The notes under the pieces: model-generated
What the model saw: only the letters and a program-made list of their open reading frames with translations
What the model was told of the DNA's origin: nothing
Database searches by the model: none
Translations under genes and position numbers: made by a program
Source: Tolypeutes matacus
Lineage: Eukaryota > Chordata > Mammalia > Cingulata > Chlamyphoridae
DNA: 64,000 nt
Assembly (NCBI GenBank): GCA_026826555.1
Contig: JAKSZT010054571.1
Coordinates: forward strand, 539,429 to 603,428
Direction: 5' to 3'
Shown here: positions 1-12,671 of the stretch, one piece after another
How positions within the stretch are numbered: position 1 is the first letter of the stretch
How the letters are laid out: each line of letters begins with the position of its first letter

Positions 1-1945
1 TTCTGCAATGAACTTGTTTTCATTTACAACCAAGGTCAAAACCCTGGTTTTACCTAACACACTTTGAATGAAGTAGGTTCTGAAATTTTCAAAAGTTAAG
101 CAAGGTACTTTTTAATATAATACTACTCACTTATTTTCACTTACATTCAATGAATAATCCTGGTTTTACCTAATGATTTGTGTAATTTATTGGTTCCTTT
201 GTTTAGAAAACTAAGAAAGTTAATCATTTAATTGCCTGCTTCACACTTATTTTCATTTATGGTCAATGTCAAAGCAGTGGTGATACCTAATATTTTGTGA
301 ATGCAGTCATTTCTTCACTTGTGAAAACCAAGCAACTCCTTGTTTATTTGGCTGCTATGCACTGGTTTTCACTTACAATCCATGACAAAACAAAGGTTTT
401 CCTAATGCTCTTGGAATGAAGTAGTTTCTTCAATGGGAAAACTAAGCAAATTACTTTTTTATATGATTGCTAGGAACGTGTTTTCACTAAAATCAATGGC
501 AAACCAGTTGTGAAACCCGGCACTCTTTGAATGCAATAGTTGTTCCACTTCGTGAAAACTAAGTATGCTACTTCTTTAATTGGCTGTTATGCACTTGTTT
601 AACTTCCAACCAATGTCAAAGCCATGGTTTTACCTAACATTGTGGGAATGCAGTAGTTTCTCCATTTGTGAAAACTAAGGAAGTTATTTCTTTAATTGGC
701 TGCTACACACTATTTTCCCTTACATTCAATGTCAAAACACCTGTTTGACCTAATGCTCTGTGAAGGAAGGTTGTTCTCCAGTCTTGAAAACTAAGGAAAT
801 TGCTTATTTACTTGCCTGCTGTAGACTTGTTTTCACTTACAATCAATGTCAAAAGCGTGGTGTTACCAAATGTCCTGTGAATGCCCAAGGTTCTTCAGTT
901 TTGAATTGCAAGCAAGTAGTTTAATTTGCTGCTATGCACTTGTTTTCACACAGAACAAATGACAAAATTCTGGTTTTACCTAACACTCTGTGAATGAAGG
1001 AGGTTATTCAATTTTCAAAATTTAAGCAAGGTACTTGTTTTTTAGGATACTGTTCACTTCTTTTCACTTACAACAAATGTAAAAACCCTGGTTTTACCTA
1101 TCACTCTATTAATGAAGGAGGTTCTTCAATTTTCAAAAATTAAGCAAGATACTTGTTTAATAGGAGGCTATTCACTTCTTCTCACTTACAATCAATGAAA
1201 AAACACTAGTTTTATATTTGTGAATTGTAAGTGGTTCTTCAGATTTGAAAACTAATCAAGTTACTCATTTTATTGTCTACTACACACTTCTTTTCAATTG
1301 CAATGTCAAAATGGTGGTTTTACATAGCGCTCTGTGAATGAAGGAGTTTCTTCAATTGTGAAAGCTAGGCCCATTATTCCTTAATTGACTGCTTTGCCAT
1401 TTTTCTCACAATAAATAAAAAATCATTGATTTTACTTAATGCTTTGTGAATATAAGTGGTTCTTCAGTTTTGAAAACTATACAAGTTACTCATTTGATTG
1501 CTTGCTGCAGACATCTTTTCACTTACATTCAATGCCAAAACAGTGGTTTTAACTAATTATATGTGCATGCACAAGTTTTTCAGTTTGAATTCCAAGCAAG
1601 TAGCATAATTGCTTTGCATGTCTTTTCACTTACACTCAATATCAAAACACCTGTTTGACCTAGTGCTCTGTGAATGAAGCAGGTTCTTCAGTTTTGAAAA
1701 CTAAGCAAGATTTTTAATTGCCTCTTACACACTTGCTTTCACTTACAATCAATGTCAAAACACTGATATTACCTAATGCTCTGTGAATGCACGGGGAACT
1801 TCAGTTTTGAATTCCAAGAAAGTAGTTTAATTTGCTTCTATGCACTTGTTTTCACTTATAACCAAAATGTCAAAACCCTGTTTTACCTAACATGCTGTGA
1901 AGGAAGGGGGTTCTTCAATTTTCAAAAATTAAGCAAGGTATTTGT
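1..1945 (+). repeat. Satellite array, HOR family 1 (left block)
   Basis: Head-to-tail monomers of about 115-119 bp, recognised by the recurring words GCTATGCACTTGTTTTCACT, TACAATCAATGTCAAAA, GGTTTTACCTAATGCTCTG, TGAATGCAG and TTCAGTTTTGAAAACTAAGC. Neighbouring monomers are clearly diverged, but the same variants return in the same order further along the window, which defines a higher-order repeat. The DNA is A+T-rich with very few CpG dinucleotides. No gene is seen. Short open frames here repeat the same translated satellite words and are not credible proteins. Confidence 0.93.
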
Positions 1946-2490
1946 TAGCTGCACAAGTGTTTAGCTGGAAATTAAACTAGCAGCTATCTTAGTTTTCAAG
2001 ACTGCAGGACCATATACATTCACAATGCATTATGTGAAACCAGTGTTTTTCTAATTTGTTGTAAGGTGGGAATAAGAAAAAAGCAGCCAATTAAAGAAAT
2101 AACTTCCTTAGTTTTCACAAATGAAGAAACTACTGAATTCCCAGAACATTAAGGAAAACAATGTTTTTGACATTGGTTGTAAGTTAAAACAAATGCATCA
2201 CAGACAATTAAAGAAGCAACATGCTTAGTTTTCACAACAAAGAAACTACTGCATTCTCAGCATATTGAGCAAAACCAGCATATTGTCATTGTAAGTGAAA
2301 ACAAGTGCAGAACAGACCATTAAACAAGTAAATTACTTAGTTTTCAAAACTGAAGAACCTACGCATTCTCAGAGCATTACATAAAACCAGTGTTTTTAAA
2401 TTGATTGTAAGTGAAAACAGTGCCATAGCTGAAAAAAAAAAGAAGTAACTTGCTTAGTTTTCAAAACTGAAAAACCACTTACGTTCAAAA
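1946..2490 (-). repeat. Inverted segment of the satellite
   Basis: About 545 bp of the same satellite in reverse orientation. On the + strand one reads CTTAGTTTTCAAAACTGAAG, GTAAGTGAAAACA and CATTCTCAGCATATTGAG, the reverse complements of words that are forward everywhere else. Read on the minus strand it carries about four and a half monomers, with recognisable D-, E- and H-type variants. The left break follows a K-type monomer tail and the right break resumes inside an E-type monomer. Boundaries are good to about 5-10 bp. Confidence 0.9.
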
Positions 2491-3469
2491 TATCCTATGT
2501 AATATGCTGAGAATGAAGATGTTTCTTCAAGTTTTGAAAACTAAGCAATTTTCTATTTCATTGGATGCTATGCAATTGTTTTCAATTACAATCAGTAAGA
2601 AAACAATAGTTTACCTAAAGCTCTTGAATGCAGTCATTTCTTCAGTTGGGAAAATGAAGCAATTTACTTCTTTAAATGATTGCTATGGACTTGTTTTAAC
2701 TTACTGTCAAATGCAAATAAGAGGCAATATCTAATATTCTGTGAATGCAGTAGTTTCTTCAGTTGTGAATATAGAGCACATTTCTTCATGAATTGGCTGC
2801 TATGCACTTGTTCTAACTAATAACAAATGTCAAAACATGGTTTATTTAACATTCTGGGAATGAAGTAGTTTCTTCATTTGTGAAAACTAAGGAAGTTATT
2901 TCTTTAATTGGTGGCTACACACTTATTTTCACTTACATTCAATATAAAAACCCTTATTTGGCCTAATGATCTGTGAATGAAGGAGGCTCGTCAGTTTTGA
3001 AAACTAAGCAAGCTGCCTGTCTGATTGCCAACTGTACATTTGTTTTCACTTACAGTAAATGTGAAAACACTGGTATTATCTAATGCTCTGTGATTGCATG
3101 AGGTTCTTCATTTTTAAATTCCAAGCAAGTAGATCAATTTGCTGTTAGGCACTTGTTTGCACTTACAAATAATGTCAAAATCCTGGTTTTTCCTGACACT
3201 CTGTGAATGAAGGAGCAGCTTCAATGTTCAAAAATTAAGCAAGTTGTTTGTTTAACAGGATACTATTCACTTCTTCTCACTTACAATCAATGAAAAAAAC
3301 ACTGGTTTTACCTTTGTGAATTTAAGTGGTTCTTCAGATTTGAAAACTAATCAAGTTACTCATTTAATTGCCTGCTTCACAATTCTTTTTGCTTACAATC
3401 AATGTCAAAATGGTGGTTTTACCTAACACTCTGTGAATGCAGATTTTTCAGTTGTGAAACCTAGGCATG
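2491..3469 (+). repeat. Satellite array, HOR family 1
   Basis: Forward orientation resumes in the middle of an E-type monomer (TATGCTGAGAATG) and runs through F, G, H, I, J, K and A types to the insertion point of an LTR, which interrupts a monomer at CTAGGCATG. No gene is seen. Confidence 0.92.
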
Positions 3470-3969
3470 TGTGGCAGTTTGATGTAATTATGAATTCCAA
3501 AAATATAATTGAATCATGCTTGTAAACTGATCTGTTAATCTCGGCATGATTAGGTTAGGATTAGGGTGTTGAGCCCCACCCCTTGGTGGGTGGGGAATTG
3601 AATATAAAAGGCAAGGCAAAGGACAGTTGAAGCAGTCTTCAGAGAAGCAGCTTTGATGTTGGAAAGGAGGCCCCAGGAGAAGAGAAGCAAGCCGTTCACC
3701 AGATCATCTGCAGCTGACCTTGTGGAGGAAACAGGAGCTAAGCCCGGAGAGAAATGCAGCCCTGGGAAGAGAGGAACCCCAGAAGCCTGAACCCTGGCAA
3801 ACGCTAGCAGCTGTCTTGCTCTAACACGTGGCAATGGACTGTGGTGAGAGAAGAAACTTAACTCTTTATGGCCTGGTATCTGTGGACTTGTACCCCAAAT
3901 AAATACCCTTTATAAAGACCAAACCATTTTTGGTATTTTACATTAGCACCCCTTTGGCTGACTAATACA
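3470..3969 (+). mobile_element. Solo LTR, ERVL/MaLR-type
   Basis: A 500-bp element bounded by TG...CA (starts TGTGGCAGTTTGATG, ends GACTAATACA). In this orientation it has a TATA box (TATAAAAG, 3603-3610) and a polyadenylation signal (AATAAA, 3898-3903) about 70 bp from the end, which is the layout U3-R-U5. It is the same family as the two LTRs of the element at 38773-41409, where a tRNA-Leu-type primer site supports class III (ERVL/MaLR) membership. There is no internal region, so it is a solo LTR left by LTR-LTR recombination. A clean 5-bp target duplication is not visible: the left flank is GCATG and the right flank GTGTT. About 15 bp of the interrupted monomer seem to be missing. Confidence 0.85.
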
Positions 3970-6900
3970 GTGTTATTCACTTGTTTTCAGTTACAATCAA
4001 TGAAGGAACAATGATTTACATAGCGCTCTTGGATACAGTAGTTTCTTCACTTGTAAAAACTAAGCAACTTTCTTCTTAAATGAATGCTATGCACTTGTTC
4101 TCACAGTCAATTGCAAATCAGTTGTGATACCTAACACTTGTGAATGCAGTAGCTTCTACAGTTGTGGAAACTAAACTCATTATTTCTTTCATTGGCTGCT
4201 ATGCATTTGTTTTAACTTACAACCAATGTGAAAACCATGGTTTTGCCTACCATTCTGGGAATGCAATAGTTTCTTCATTTGTGAAAACTGAGGAAATTAT
4301 TTTTTATTTGGCTGCTATGCACTTGTTTTCACCTACAATCAATTTGAAAATGGTGGTTTTACCTAAACCTCAGTAAATGCATCAGCTTCTTTAGTTGTGA
4401 AATCTAGGCATATTACTTTTTCATTTGGTGTCATGCACTTGTTTTCATTTACAACCAATTTCAAACCCTGTTTTTATCTAGTGAACTGTGAATGAAGGAT
4501 GTTCTACGTTTTCAAAAATTAAGGAAGTTAATTGATTAATAGGATACTATTCACTTGTTTTCACTTACAATCAGTGTCAAAATGGTGGTTTTACATAACA
4601 CTCTGTAAATGCAGGTGCTCTTCTGTGAAATCTAGGGAGAGTACTTTTTTAAGTGCCTGCTTTGCAGTTTATCTCACTTACAGTCACTGAAAAAACACTG
4701 GTTTTATGTAATGCTTTGTGAATGTAAGTGGTATTCAGTTTTAAAAACTAAGCAAATTACTCATTTAATTGCCACCTTCATAGTTCTTTCCCTTACAATC
4801 AACATCTAAGTAATGTTGATACATAAGAATCTGTGAATATTCATTTCTTCACTTGTGAAAGCCAAGCAAATTCTTGTTTAATTGGCTGCTATTCACTTTT
4901 TTCACATACAATAAATTTCAAATCACTGGTTTTACCTAATGCTCTGTGAATGCAGGAGGTTCTTCAGTTTTGAAAACTAAAAAAATTTCTTCTTTATTTG
5001 GTGGCTATAGCAGTTGCTTTCACTTACAATCTATGTAAGAACAGTGGTTTAGTGTAATGCTCTGTGAATGCAGTAGGTTTTTTAGTTGTGAAAACTAAGC
5101 AAGTTACTTTTTCATTGGATGCTATGCACTTGTTTCAATTAGAATCAAAGACAAAACAATGGTTTACCAAATGCTCTTGGAATGCAATATTTTCTTAAGT
5201 TGGGAAAACTGAGCAATTTACTTCTTTAGATGACTGCAATGCACTTGTTTTCACATACAGTCAATGACAAATCATTGGTGATACCTATCTATGAATGCAG
5301 TAGTTTCTTCAGTTGTGAAAACTAAGCAAGTTACTTCTTTAATTGGCTGTTATGCACTTGTTTTCACTTACAACCAATGTCAAAACCCCAGTTTTACCTA
5401 AAAATCTGTGAATGAAGAAGTTTCTTCAATTTTCAAAAGTTAAGCAAGGTACTTGTTTAATAGGATACTATTCGCTTCTCACAATCAATGAAAAAACACT
5501 GATTTCACCTAACACGTTGTCAATGTAAGTGGTTCTTCGGTTTTGAAAAGGAAGCAATTACTCATTTACTTGCCTGCATCACACTTCTTTTCACTTACAA
5601 TCAATGTGAAAGCAGTGGAAATACACGAGATTCTGTGAATGAGTCATGTATTCACTTGTGAAAGCCAAGCAAGTCCTTGTTCAATTGGCTGCCATGCACT
5701 TGTTTTCACAAACAATATATATCAAAGCACTGGTTTTACCTAACACTCTGTGAATGTAGGAGGTTCTTTAGCTTTGAAAACTAGGAAAATTACTTATTTG
5801 GCTGCTTTGGCACTTGTTTCACTTACAACCAATATCAAAACACTGCTTTTAACTAATTATCTGTAAATGCAGTAGGTTCTTCAGTTTAGAAAACTAAGGC
5901 AGTTACCTTAATCAGATGCTATGCACCTGTTTTCACTTAAAATGTCAATATGCGGGTTTTACCTAATATGCTGAGAAAGCAGTTGTTTCTTCAAGTAGTG
6001 AAAATTAACCAAATTACTATTACCTTTGGTGCTATGCACTTGTGTTCATAACAATAAATGACAAAACAATGGTTTACCTAATGCTCTTGGAATGCAGTAT
6101 ATTCTTAAGTTGGGAAAACTAAGGAATTTACTTCTTTAAATGACTGCAACAGACTTGTTTTCACTTACAGTCAATGGCAAATCAGTTTAGATACCTAACA
6201 CTGTGAATGTTGAAGTTTCTTCAGTTGTGAAAACTAAGCCTGTTACTTCTTTAATTGACTGCTATGCACTTGTTTTAACTTACAACCAATGTCAAAACCA
6301 TGGTTTTACCTAACATTCTTGGAATGCAGTAGTTTCTTCATTTGTGAAAATGAAGAAAATTATTTTTTACTTGACAGCTACACACTTGTCACTTACATTC
6401 AGTATCAAAACACTTGTTTGATCTTATGCTCTGTGAATTAAGGAGGTTCTTCAGTTTTGAAAACAGAGCAAGGTGCTTGTTTAATTGCCTGCAACACACT
6501 GTTTTTCACTTAAAATCAATGTCAAATCACTGGTTTTACATAATGCTCTCTGAATGCATGAGGTTCTTCAGTTTTGAATTGCAAGTAAGTAGCTTTATTT
6601 GCTGCTATTCACTTGTTTTCACTTAAAACCAATGTCAAAACCCTGGTTTTACCTAATGCTCTGTAAATGCATGAGGTTCTTCAGTTTTGTAATAAATCAA
6701 GCAGTTTAATTTGATGCTATTCATTTGTTTTCACTTAAAACCAATGTCAAAACTCTGGTTATACCTAACACTCCTTGATTGTAGAAGGTTTCTCTTTTAT
6801 CAAAAATTAAGCAAGATTCTTGTTTAATAGGATACTATACAATTCTTCTCACAATCAATGGAACAACACTGGTTTTACATAAAGCTTTCTGAATGTTAGT

Positions 6901-9900
6901 GGTTCTTCAGAATTTAAAACTAAGGAAATTACTCATTTATTTTCACGCTTCACAATTTTTTTCACTTTTACAATAAATGTCAAAGCAGTGGTGATACATA
7001 AGATTCTGTGAAATGTCGTCATTTTTCCCTTGTGAAAACCAAGCAATTCCTTGTTTAATTGGCTGCTGTGCACTTGTTTTCATTCACAATAAATATCAAG
7101 AAATTAATTTTACCTAACACTCTGTGAATGTAGGAGGTGCTTCAGTTTTGAAAACTAAGCAAATTACTTCTTTCTTTGGCTTCTATGCACTTGTTTTCAC
7201 TTACAATCAATGTCAAACACTGATTTTACATAATGTTCTGTGAATGCAGTACGTTCTTCAATTTTGAAAACTAAGCAACTTAGTTGGTTAATTGGCTGCT
7301 ATGCACTTGATTTCATTTACAATGTCAATATGCTGGTTTTAGCAAATATGCTGAGAATGCAGTAATTTCTTCAAGTTATTCAAACTAAGCAAGTTACCTT
7401 TCCTTTGGTGTTAACCATATGTTTTCACTTACACTCAATAACAAAACAATGGTTTACCTAATGCTCTTGGAATGCAATAATTTCTTCAGTTGGGAAAACT
7501 AAGCAACTTACTTCTTTAAATTACTGCTATGCACCTGTTTCCACTTATAGTCAGGCAAATCAGTTGTGATACCTAACACTCTGTGAATGTAGTAGTTTCT
7601 TCAGTTGTGAAAACTAAGCACGTTTCTGCTTTAATTGGCTATTATGCACTTGTTTAACTTACAAACAATGTCAAAACCATGGTTTAACATAAAACTCTAT
7701 GAATGAAAGAGCCTCTTCAATTTTCAAAAATTAAGCAAGGTTTTGTTTACTAGGATACTACCCAGTTTTTCTCACTTACAATGAAAAAAACACTGGTTTT
7801 CCTTTCTGAATGTAAGGGGTTCTTCAGTCTGAAAACTAAGCAAATTACTCATTTAATTGCCTTACACACTTGTTTTCACTAACAATAAATGACAAAACCC
7901 TGGTTTTTCCTAATGATCTGTGAAGGCATGACGTTGTTCAGTTTTGAATCCCAACTAAGTAGCTTAAATTGCTACTATACACATTTTTTCACTTACAACC
8001 AATGTCAAAAACTGGGTTTTACATAGCATTCTGTAAATGAAGGACATCTTTAATATTCAAAAATTAAGCAAGCTACTTGTTTAATAGGATACTATATACT
8101 TCTCTCTTGTAATGAATGAAAAAGCACTGGTTTTACTTTGTGAATGCAAGTGGTTCTTCAGGTTTGAAATATAAACAAGTTATTCATTTAATTCCCTGCT
8201 GCACACTTCTTTTCACTTAGTCAATGTCAAAGCTCTGATTTTACCTAATGTTCTGTGAATACAGTAATTTATTTTTTATGAATTCTAAGCATGTTACTTG
8301 TGTTAATGCTGGTATTTATTACCACTTAGAAACATTTCCAACGCTCTGGTTTTACCTAATGCTCTACGAATGCAGGAAGTCCTTTAGTTTTGAAACCAAA
8401 ACATGTTATTTGTATAATTGGCTGTTATGCACATGTTTTCCCTTACAATCATTGTAAAAATGCTGGTTTTACCTAATACTTGTGAATGCAGTAGTTTCTT
8501 GAGTTGCGGAAACTAAGCAAGTAACTTTTTGATTTGGTGCTATGTCCTTGTTTCACTTACAAGTAATGTCAAAACCCTGGTTTTACCTAATGCTCTGTGA
8601 ATGAAGGAGGTTCTTCAGATTTCAAAATTAAGGGAACTACTTGTTTAAAAGGATACTATATACTTTTTTTCACTTACAATCAATGTGAAAACTATGGTTT
8701 TACCTAACATTCTGTGAAAGAAGGACGTGCTTTAATTTTCAAAAATTAACCAAGGTACTTGATTAATACCATACTATTCACTTCTTCTCAATTGGAATCC
8801 ATTTTAAAACACTGGTTTTACTTAATGCTTTGTTAATGTAAGTTTTTATTCAGTTTGGAAAGCTAACCAAGTTACTCATTTAATTGCCTGCTTCACACTT
8901 CTTTTCATTTACAATCAATGTCAAAGAAGTGCAGATACAGAATATTCTTTGAATGCAGTCATTTCTTCACTTGTGAAATCCAAGCAAGTCCTTGTTTAAT
9001 TGGCTGCTCTGCACTTGCTTTCACATACAATAAATATCAAAACACTGGTTATACCTAACACTCTGCGAATGTAGGTATTCTTCAGTTTTGAACACTAAGT
9101 AAATTACTTCCTTATATGGCTGAAATGACACATGTTTTCACTTACAATCAATGTGAAAATGCTTGTTTTACATAATACTTGTGAATGCAGACTTCTTCAC
9201 TTGTGAAAACTGAGCTTAATACTTTTTACTTTGGTGCTACTCACCAGTTTTCACTTACAATCAATGTCAAACCCTGGTTTTTCCTAACAGTCTTTGAATG
9301 GAGGTCCTTCAATTTTCAAAAATTAAGCAATGTACTTGTTTTATAGTATACTATTCACTTCTTCTCTCTTACAATCAATGAAAAAATACTGGATTTACCT
9401 AAAGCGTTGTGAATGTAGGTGGTGATTCAGTTTTGAAAACTAAGCAAATTACTCATTTAATTGCCTGCCTCTCAGTTCTTTCATCTTACAATCAGTGTCA
9501 AATCTGCGGTGATACATAAGATTTTGTGAATGCAATCACTTCTTCACTTGTGAAAACCAAGCAAGCTCCTGCTTAATTGGCTGCTATGCACATGTTTTCA
9601 CTTAAAATCAATGCCAAAACAGTGGTTTAACCTAATACCATATGAATGCAGGAGATCCTTCAGTTTTGAAAACTATACAAGTTACTTGTATAATTGGCTG
9701 TTACACACTTGTTTTCAATTACAATTAATGTCAAAATGCTGGCTTTACCTAATAATTTTGAAGACAGTAATTTCTTCGTTTGTGAAAGCTAAGCAAGTTA
9801 CTTTTTCATTTGGTGCAATGCACTTGTTTTCACTTACAACAAATGTCAAAACTGTGGTTTTCATTAATGTCTGTGAATGAAGTTTTTCAGTTTTCAAAAA

Positions 9901-12671
9901 TTAAGGAAGGTACTTGTTTAATATGATATTATTCACTTGGTTTTGCTTACAATCAATGTCAAAATGATGGTTTTACCTAACCCTCTGTAAATGAAGGAGT
10001 TTCTTCAGTTGTGATAACCTGACACATTATTTGTTAATTGGCTGCTTTGCAATTGTTCTCACAATCATGGAAAAACACTGGTTTTACCTAATTATTTGTG
10101 AATGTAAGTTTTTTTTCAGTTTGGAAAACTATGCAAGTTATTCATTTAATTGCCAACTTCACACTTCTTTTCACTTACAGTCAATGTCAAAGCACTGGTT
10201 TAACCTTGTGCTCTGTGTATGAAGTAGGTTATTCTGTTTTGAATTCTAAGCAACATACTTGTGTTATTTGCTGGTATTTATTCTCACTTACAATCAATTC
10301 CCAAAAAAGTGGTTTCTTAACACTCTATGAATACAGTAGTTTCTTTACTTGTGAAAAGTACCAATTTACTTTTTCATTTGGTGCTATGCACTTGTTTTCA
10401 GTTACAACCAATTTCAAAACCCTGGTTTTACCTAATGTTCTGTGAATGAAGGAAGATTTTCAGTTTTCAAAAAGTAAGTAAGATTTTTGTTTAATAGGAT
10501 ACTATTCAATTGTTCTCACTTACAATCAATTTCAAAACACTGGTTTTACCTAACACTATTTAAATGAAGGTGATTCTTTAATTTTCAAAAATCAAGCAAG
10601 GTACTGGCTTAATAGGATACTATTCACTTCTTCTCTCTTACAACCAATGTTTTGAAATCTAAGCAAGTTGCTTGTATAATTGGCTATAAGACACTTGTTT
10701 TTCTTTTTTACAATCAATGCCAAATTGCTGGTTTTACCTAATGATCTATGAAAGCAGTAGGTTATTCTGTTTTGAATTCTAAGCAAGATAATTGTGTTAT
10801 TTGCTAGTATTTATTCTCACTTACAATCAATGCCAAACCTTGGTTTTACCTAATGCTCTATGAATGCATGAGGTCATTCAGTTTTGAAAATTAAGTAAGT
10901 TACTTGTATAATTGCTTGTTACACACTTGTTTTCCCTTACAATCAAAATTAAAATGCTAGTTTTACCTAATACTTATGAATACACTAGTTTCTTCAGTTG
11001 TGAAAGCTAAGCAAATTACTTTTTCATTTCGTGTTATGCACTTGTTCTCACTTACAACCAATATTAAAACACTGGCTTTACCTAAAGCTTTGTAATGGAG
11101 GATGTTCTTCAGGTTTCAAAAATTAAGGCAATACTTGTTTTATAGGATCTATTTACTTGTTTTCTCTTAAAATATTTGTCAAAATGGTGGTTTTATGTAA
11201 CCCACTGTTAATTCAGGAGTGTCTTCAGTTGTGAAAACAGGCATGTTTCTTCCTTAATTGGCTGCTTTACACTTGTTCTCACTTACAATCAATGAAGAAA
11301 CACTGGTTTAACCTAATGCCCTTTGAATGCATGAGGTTCTTCTGTTTTAAAAAATTGAGCAATTTTCTTGTTTAATTGGCTGCTATGCATGTGTTTTCAC
11401 TTAACATAATCAATATGGTAGTTTTACCTAATATGCTGAGAATGCAGTTGTATCTTCAAGTTGTGAAAACCAATCAAGTTTTTTTTTCATTGGGTGCTAT
11501 GCACAGGTTTTCACTTACAATCAATGTCAAAATCCTGGTTTAACCTGATGTACAGTGAATGAAGCAAGTTCTTTAGGTTCCAAAAATTAAGTAAGGTACT
11601 TGTTTAACACGATACTATACACTGGTTTTCACTTACAATCAATGTCAAAACCCTGTTTAACCTAGCACTCAGTGAATGAAGGAGGTTTATAAGTTTTCAA
11701 AAAGTAATCAAGGTACTTGTTTATTAGGTTACTTTTCACATCTTCTCACCTACAATCAATGAAAAAACACTGGTTTTACCTTTGTGCATGTAAGTGGTTC
11801 TTCAGTTTTCAAAACTAAGCAGCTTACTCATTTAATTGCCTGCTTCACATTTATTTTCATTTACAATCAATGTCAAAGCACTGGTGATACATAAGATTCT
11901 GTGAATGCAGTCATTTCTTCACTTGGGAAAACCATGAAAATCCTTGTTTAATTGGCTGCTATACACTTGTTTTCACATAGATAGAATAAATATCAAAACA
12001 TTGCTTTTACCTAAAGCTCTGTGAATGGAGGAGGTTCTTCAGTTTTGAAAATTCAGCAAATTACTTCTTTATTTGGCTGCTATGGCACTTGTTTTCACTT
12101 ACAATCAGTGTCAAAATGCTGGTTTTTCCTAATGCTTTGTAAATGTAGTAGGTAATTCAGTTTTGAAAACTAAGCAATTTACTTCTTTGAATGACTGCTA
12201 CACACTTGTTTTCACTTACAGTCAATGGCAAATTAGTTGTGATACCTAGAACTGTGTGAATGCAGTAGTGTGTTCAATTGTGAAAACTGAGCAAGTTATT
12301 TCTTTAATTGGCTGCTGTGCACTAGTTTTAACTTACAAGCAATGTCAAAATCATGGTTTTACCTAACATTCTAGGAATGCAGCAGTTTCTTCACTTGTGA
12401 AAACTAAGGATGTTATTTCTTTATTTTGCTACTATGCACTTGTTTTCATTTACATTCAAAATCATAATTCTTGATTCCATATCAAAATATCTTCATTCTG
12501 TGAATGAAGGAGTTTCTTCTGTTTTGAAAACTAAGCAAGTTGCTTGTTTAATTGCTTGCTACACACTAGTTTTAAGTTTCAATCAATGTCAAAACACTGG
12601 TTTTACCAAATGCTCTGTGAGTTCAAGAGATTCTTCACTTTTAAATTCCAATAAAGAAGCTTAATTTGCTG
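3970..12671 (+). repeat. Satellite array, HOR family 1 (long block)
   Basis: About 75 monomers of the 117-bp satellite. A good run is 5921-7296, where twelve monomers pass before the same variant returns. The order is E (AATGTCAATATG, CTGAGAA), F (AATGACAAAACAATGG, CTCTTGG), G (CAGTCAATGGCAAATCAG), H (CAAAACCATGG, TTCATTTGTG), I (ACACTTGTTTGA), J (GAATT..AAG), two K-like (ATTTTCAAAAATTAAG), A (GGATACTAT), B (GTGATACATAAGATTCTG), C (CACATACAATAAATATC), D, then E again, about 1.38 kb. A second order of six variants occupies about 9580-10270. No gene or RNA gene is seen in this block. Confidence 0.92.

Noticed and set aside
3470..3969. DNA transposon, suggested by short related terminal words
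   Set aside because: TATA box, AATAAA, TG...CA ends, and the paired copies with a tRNA-Leu-type primer site at 38773-41409 show that it is an LTR.
1..12671. CRISPR-like array of regular repeats
   Set aside because: The whole monomer is repetitive with no unique spacers, and the context is mammalian satellite.
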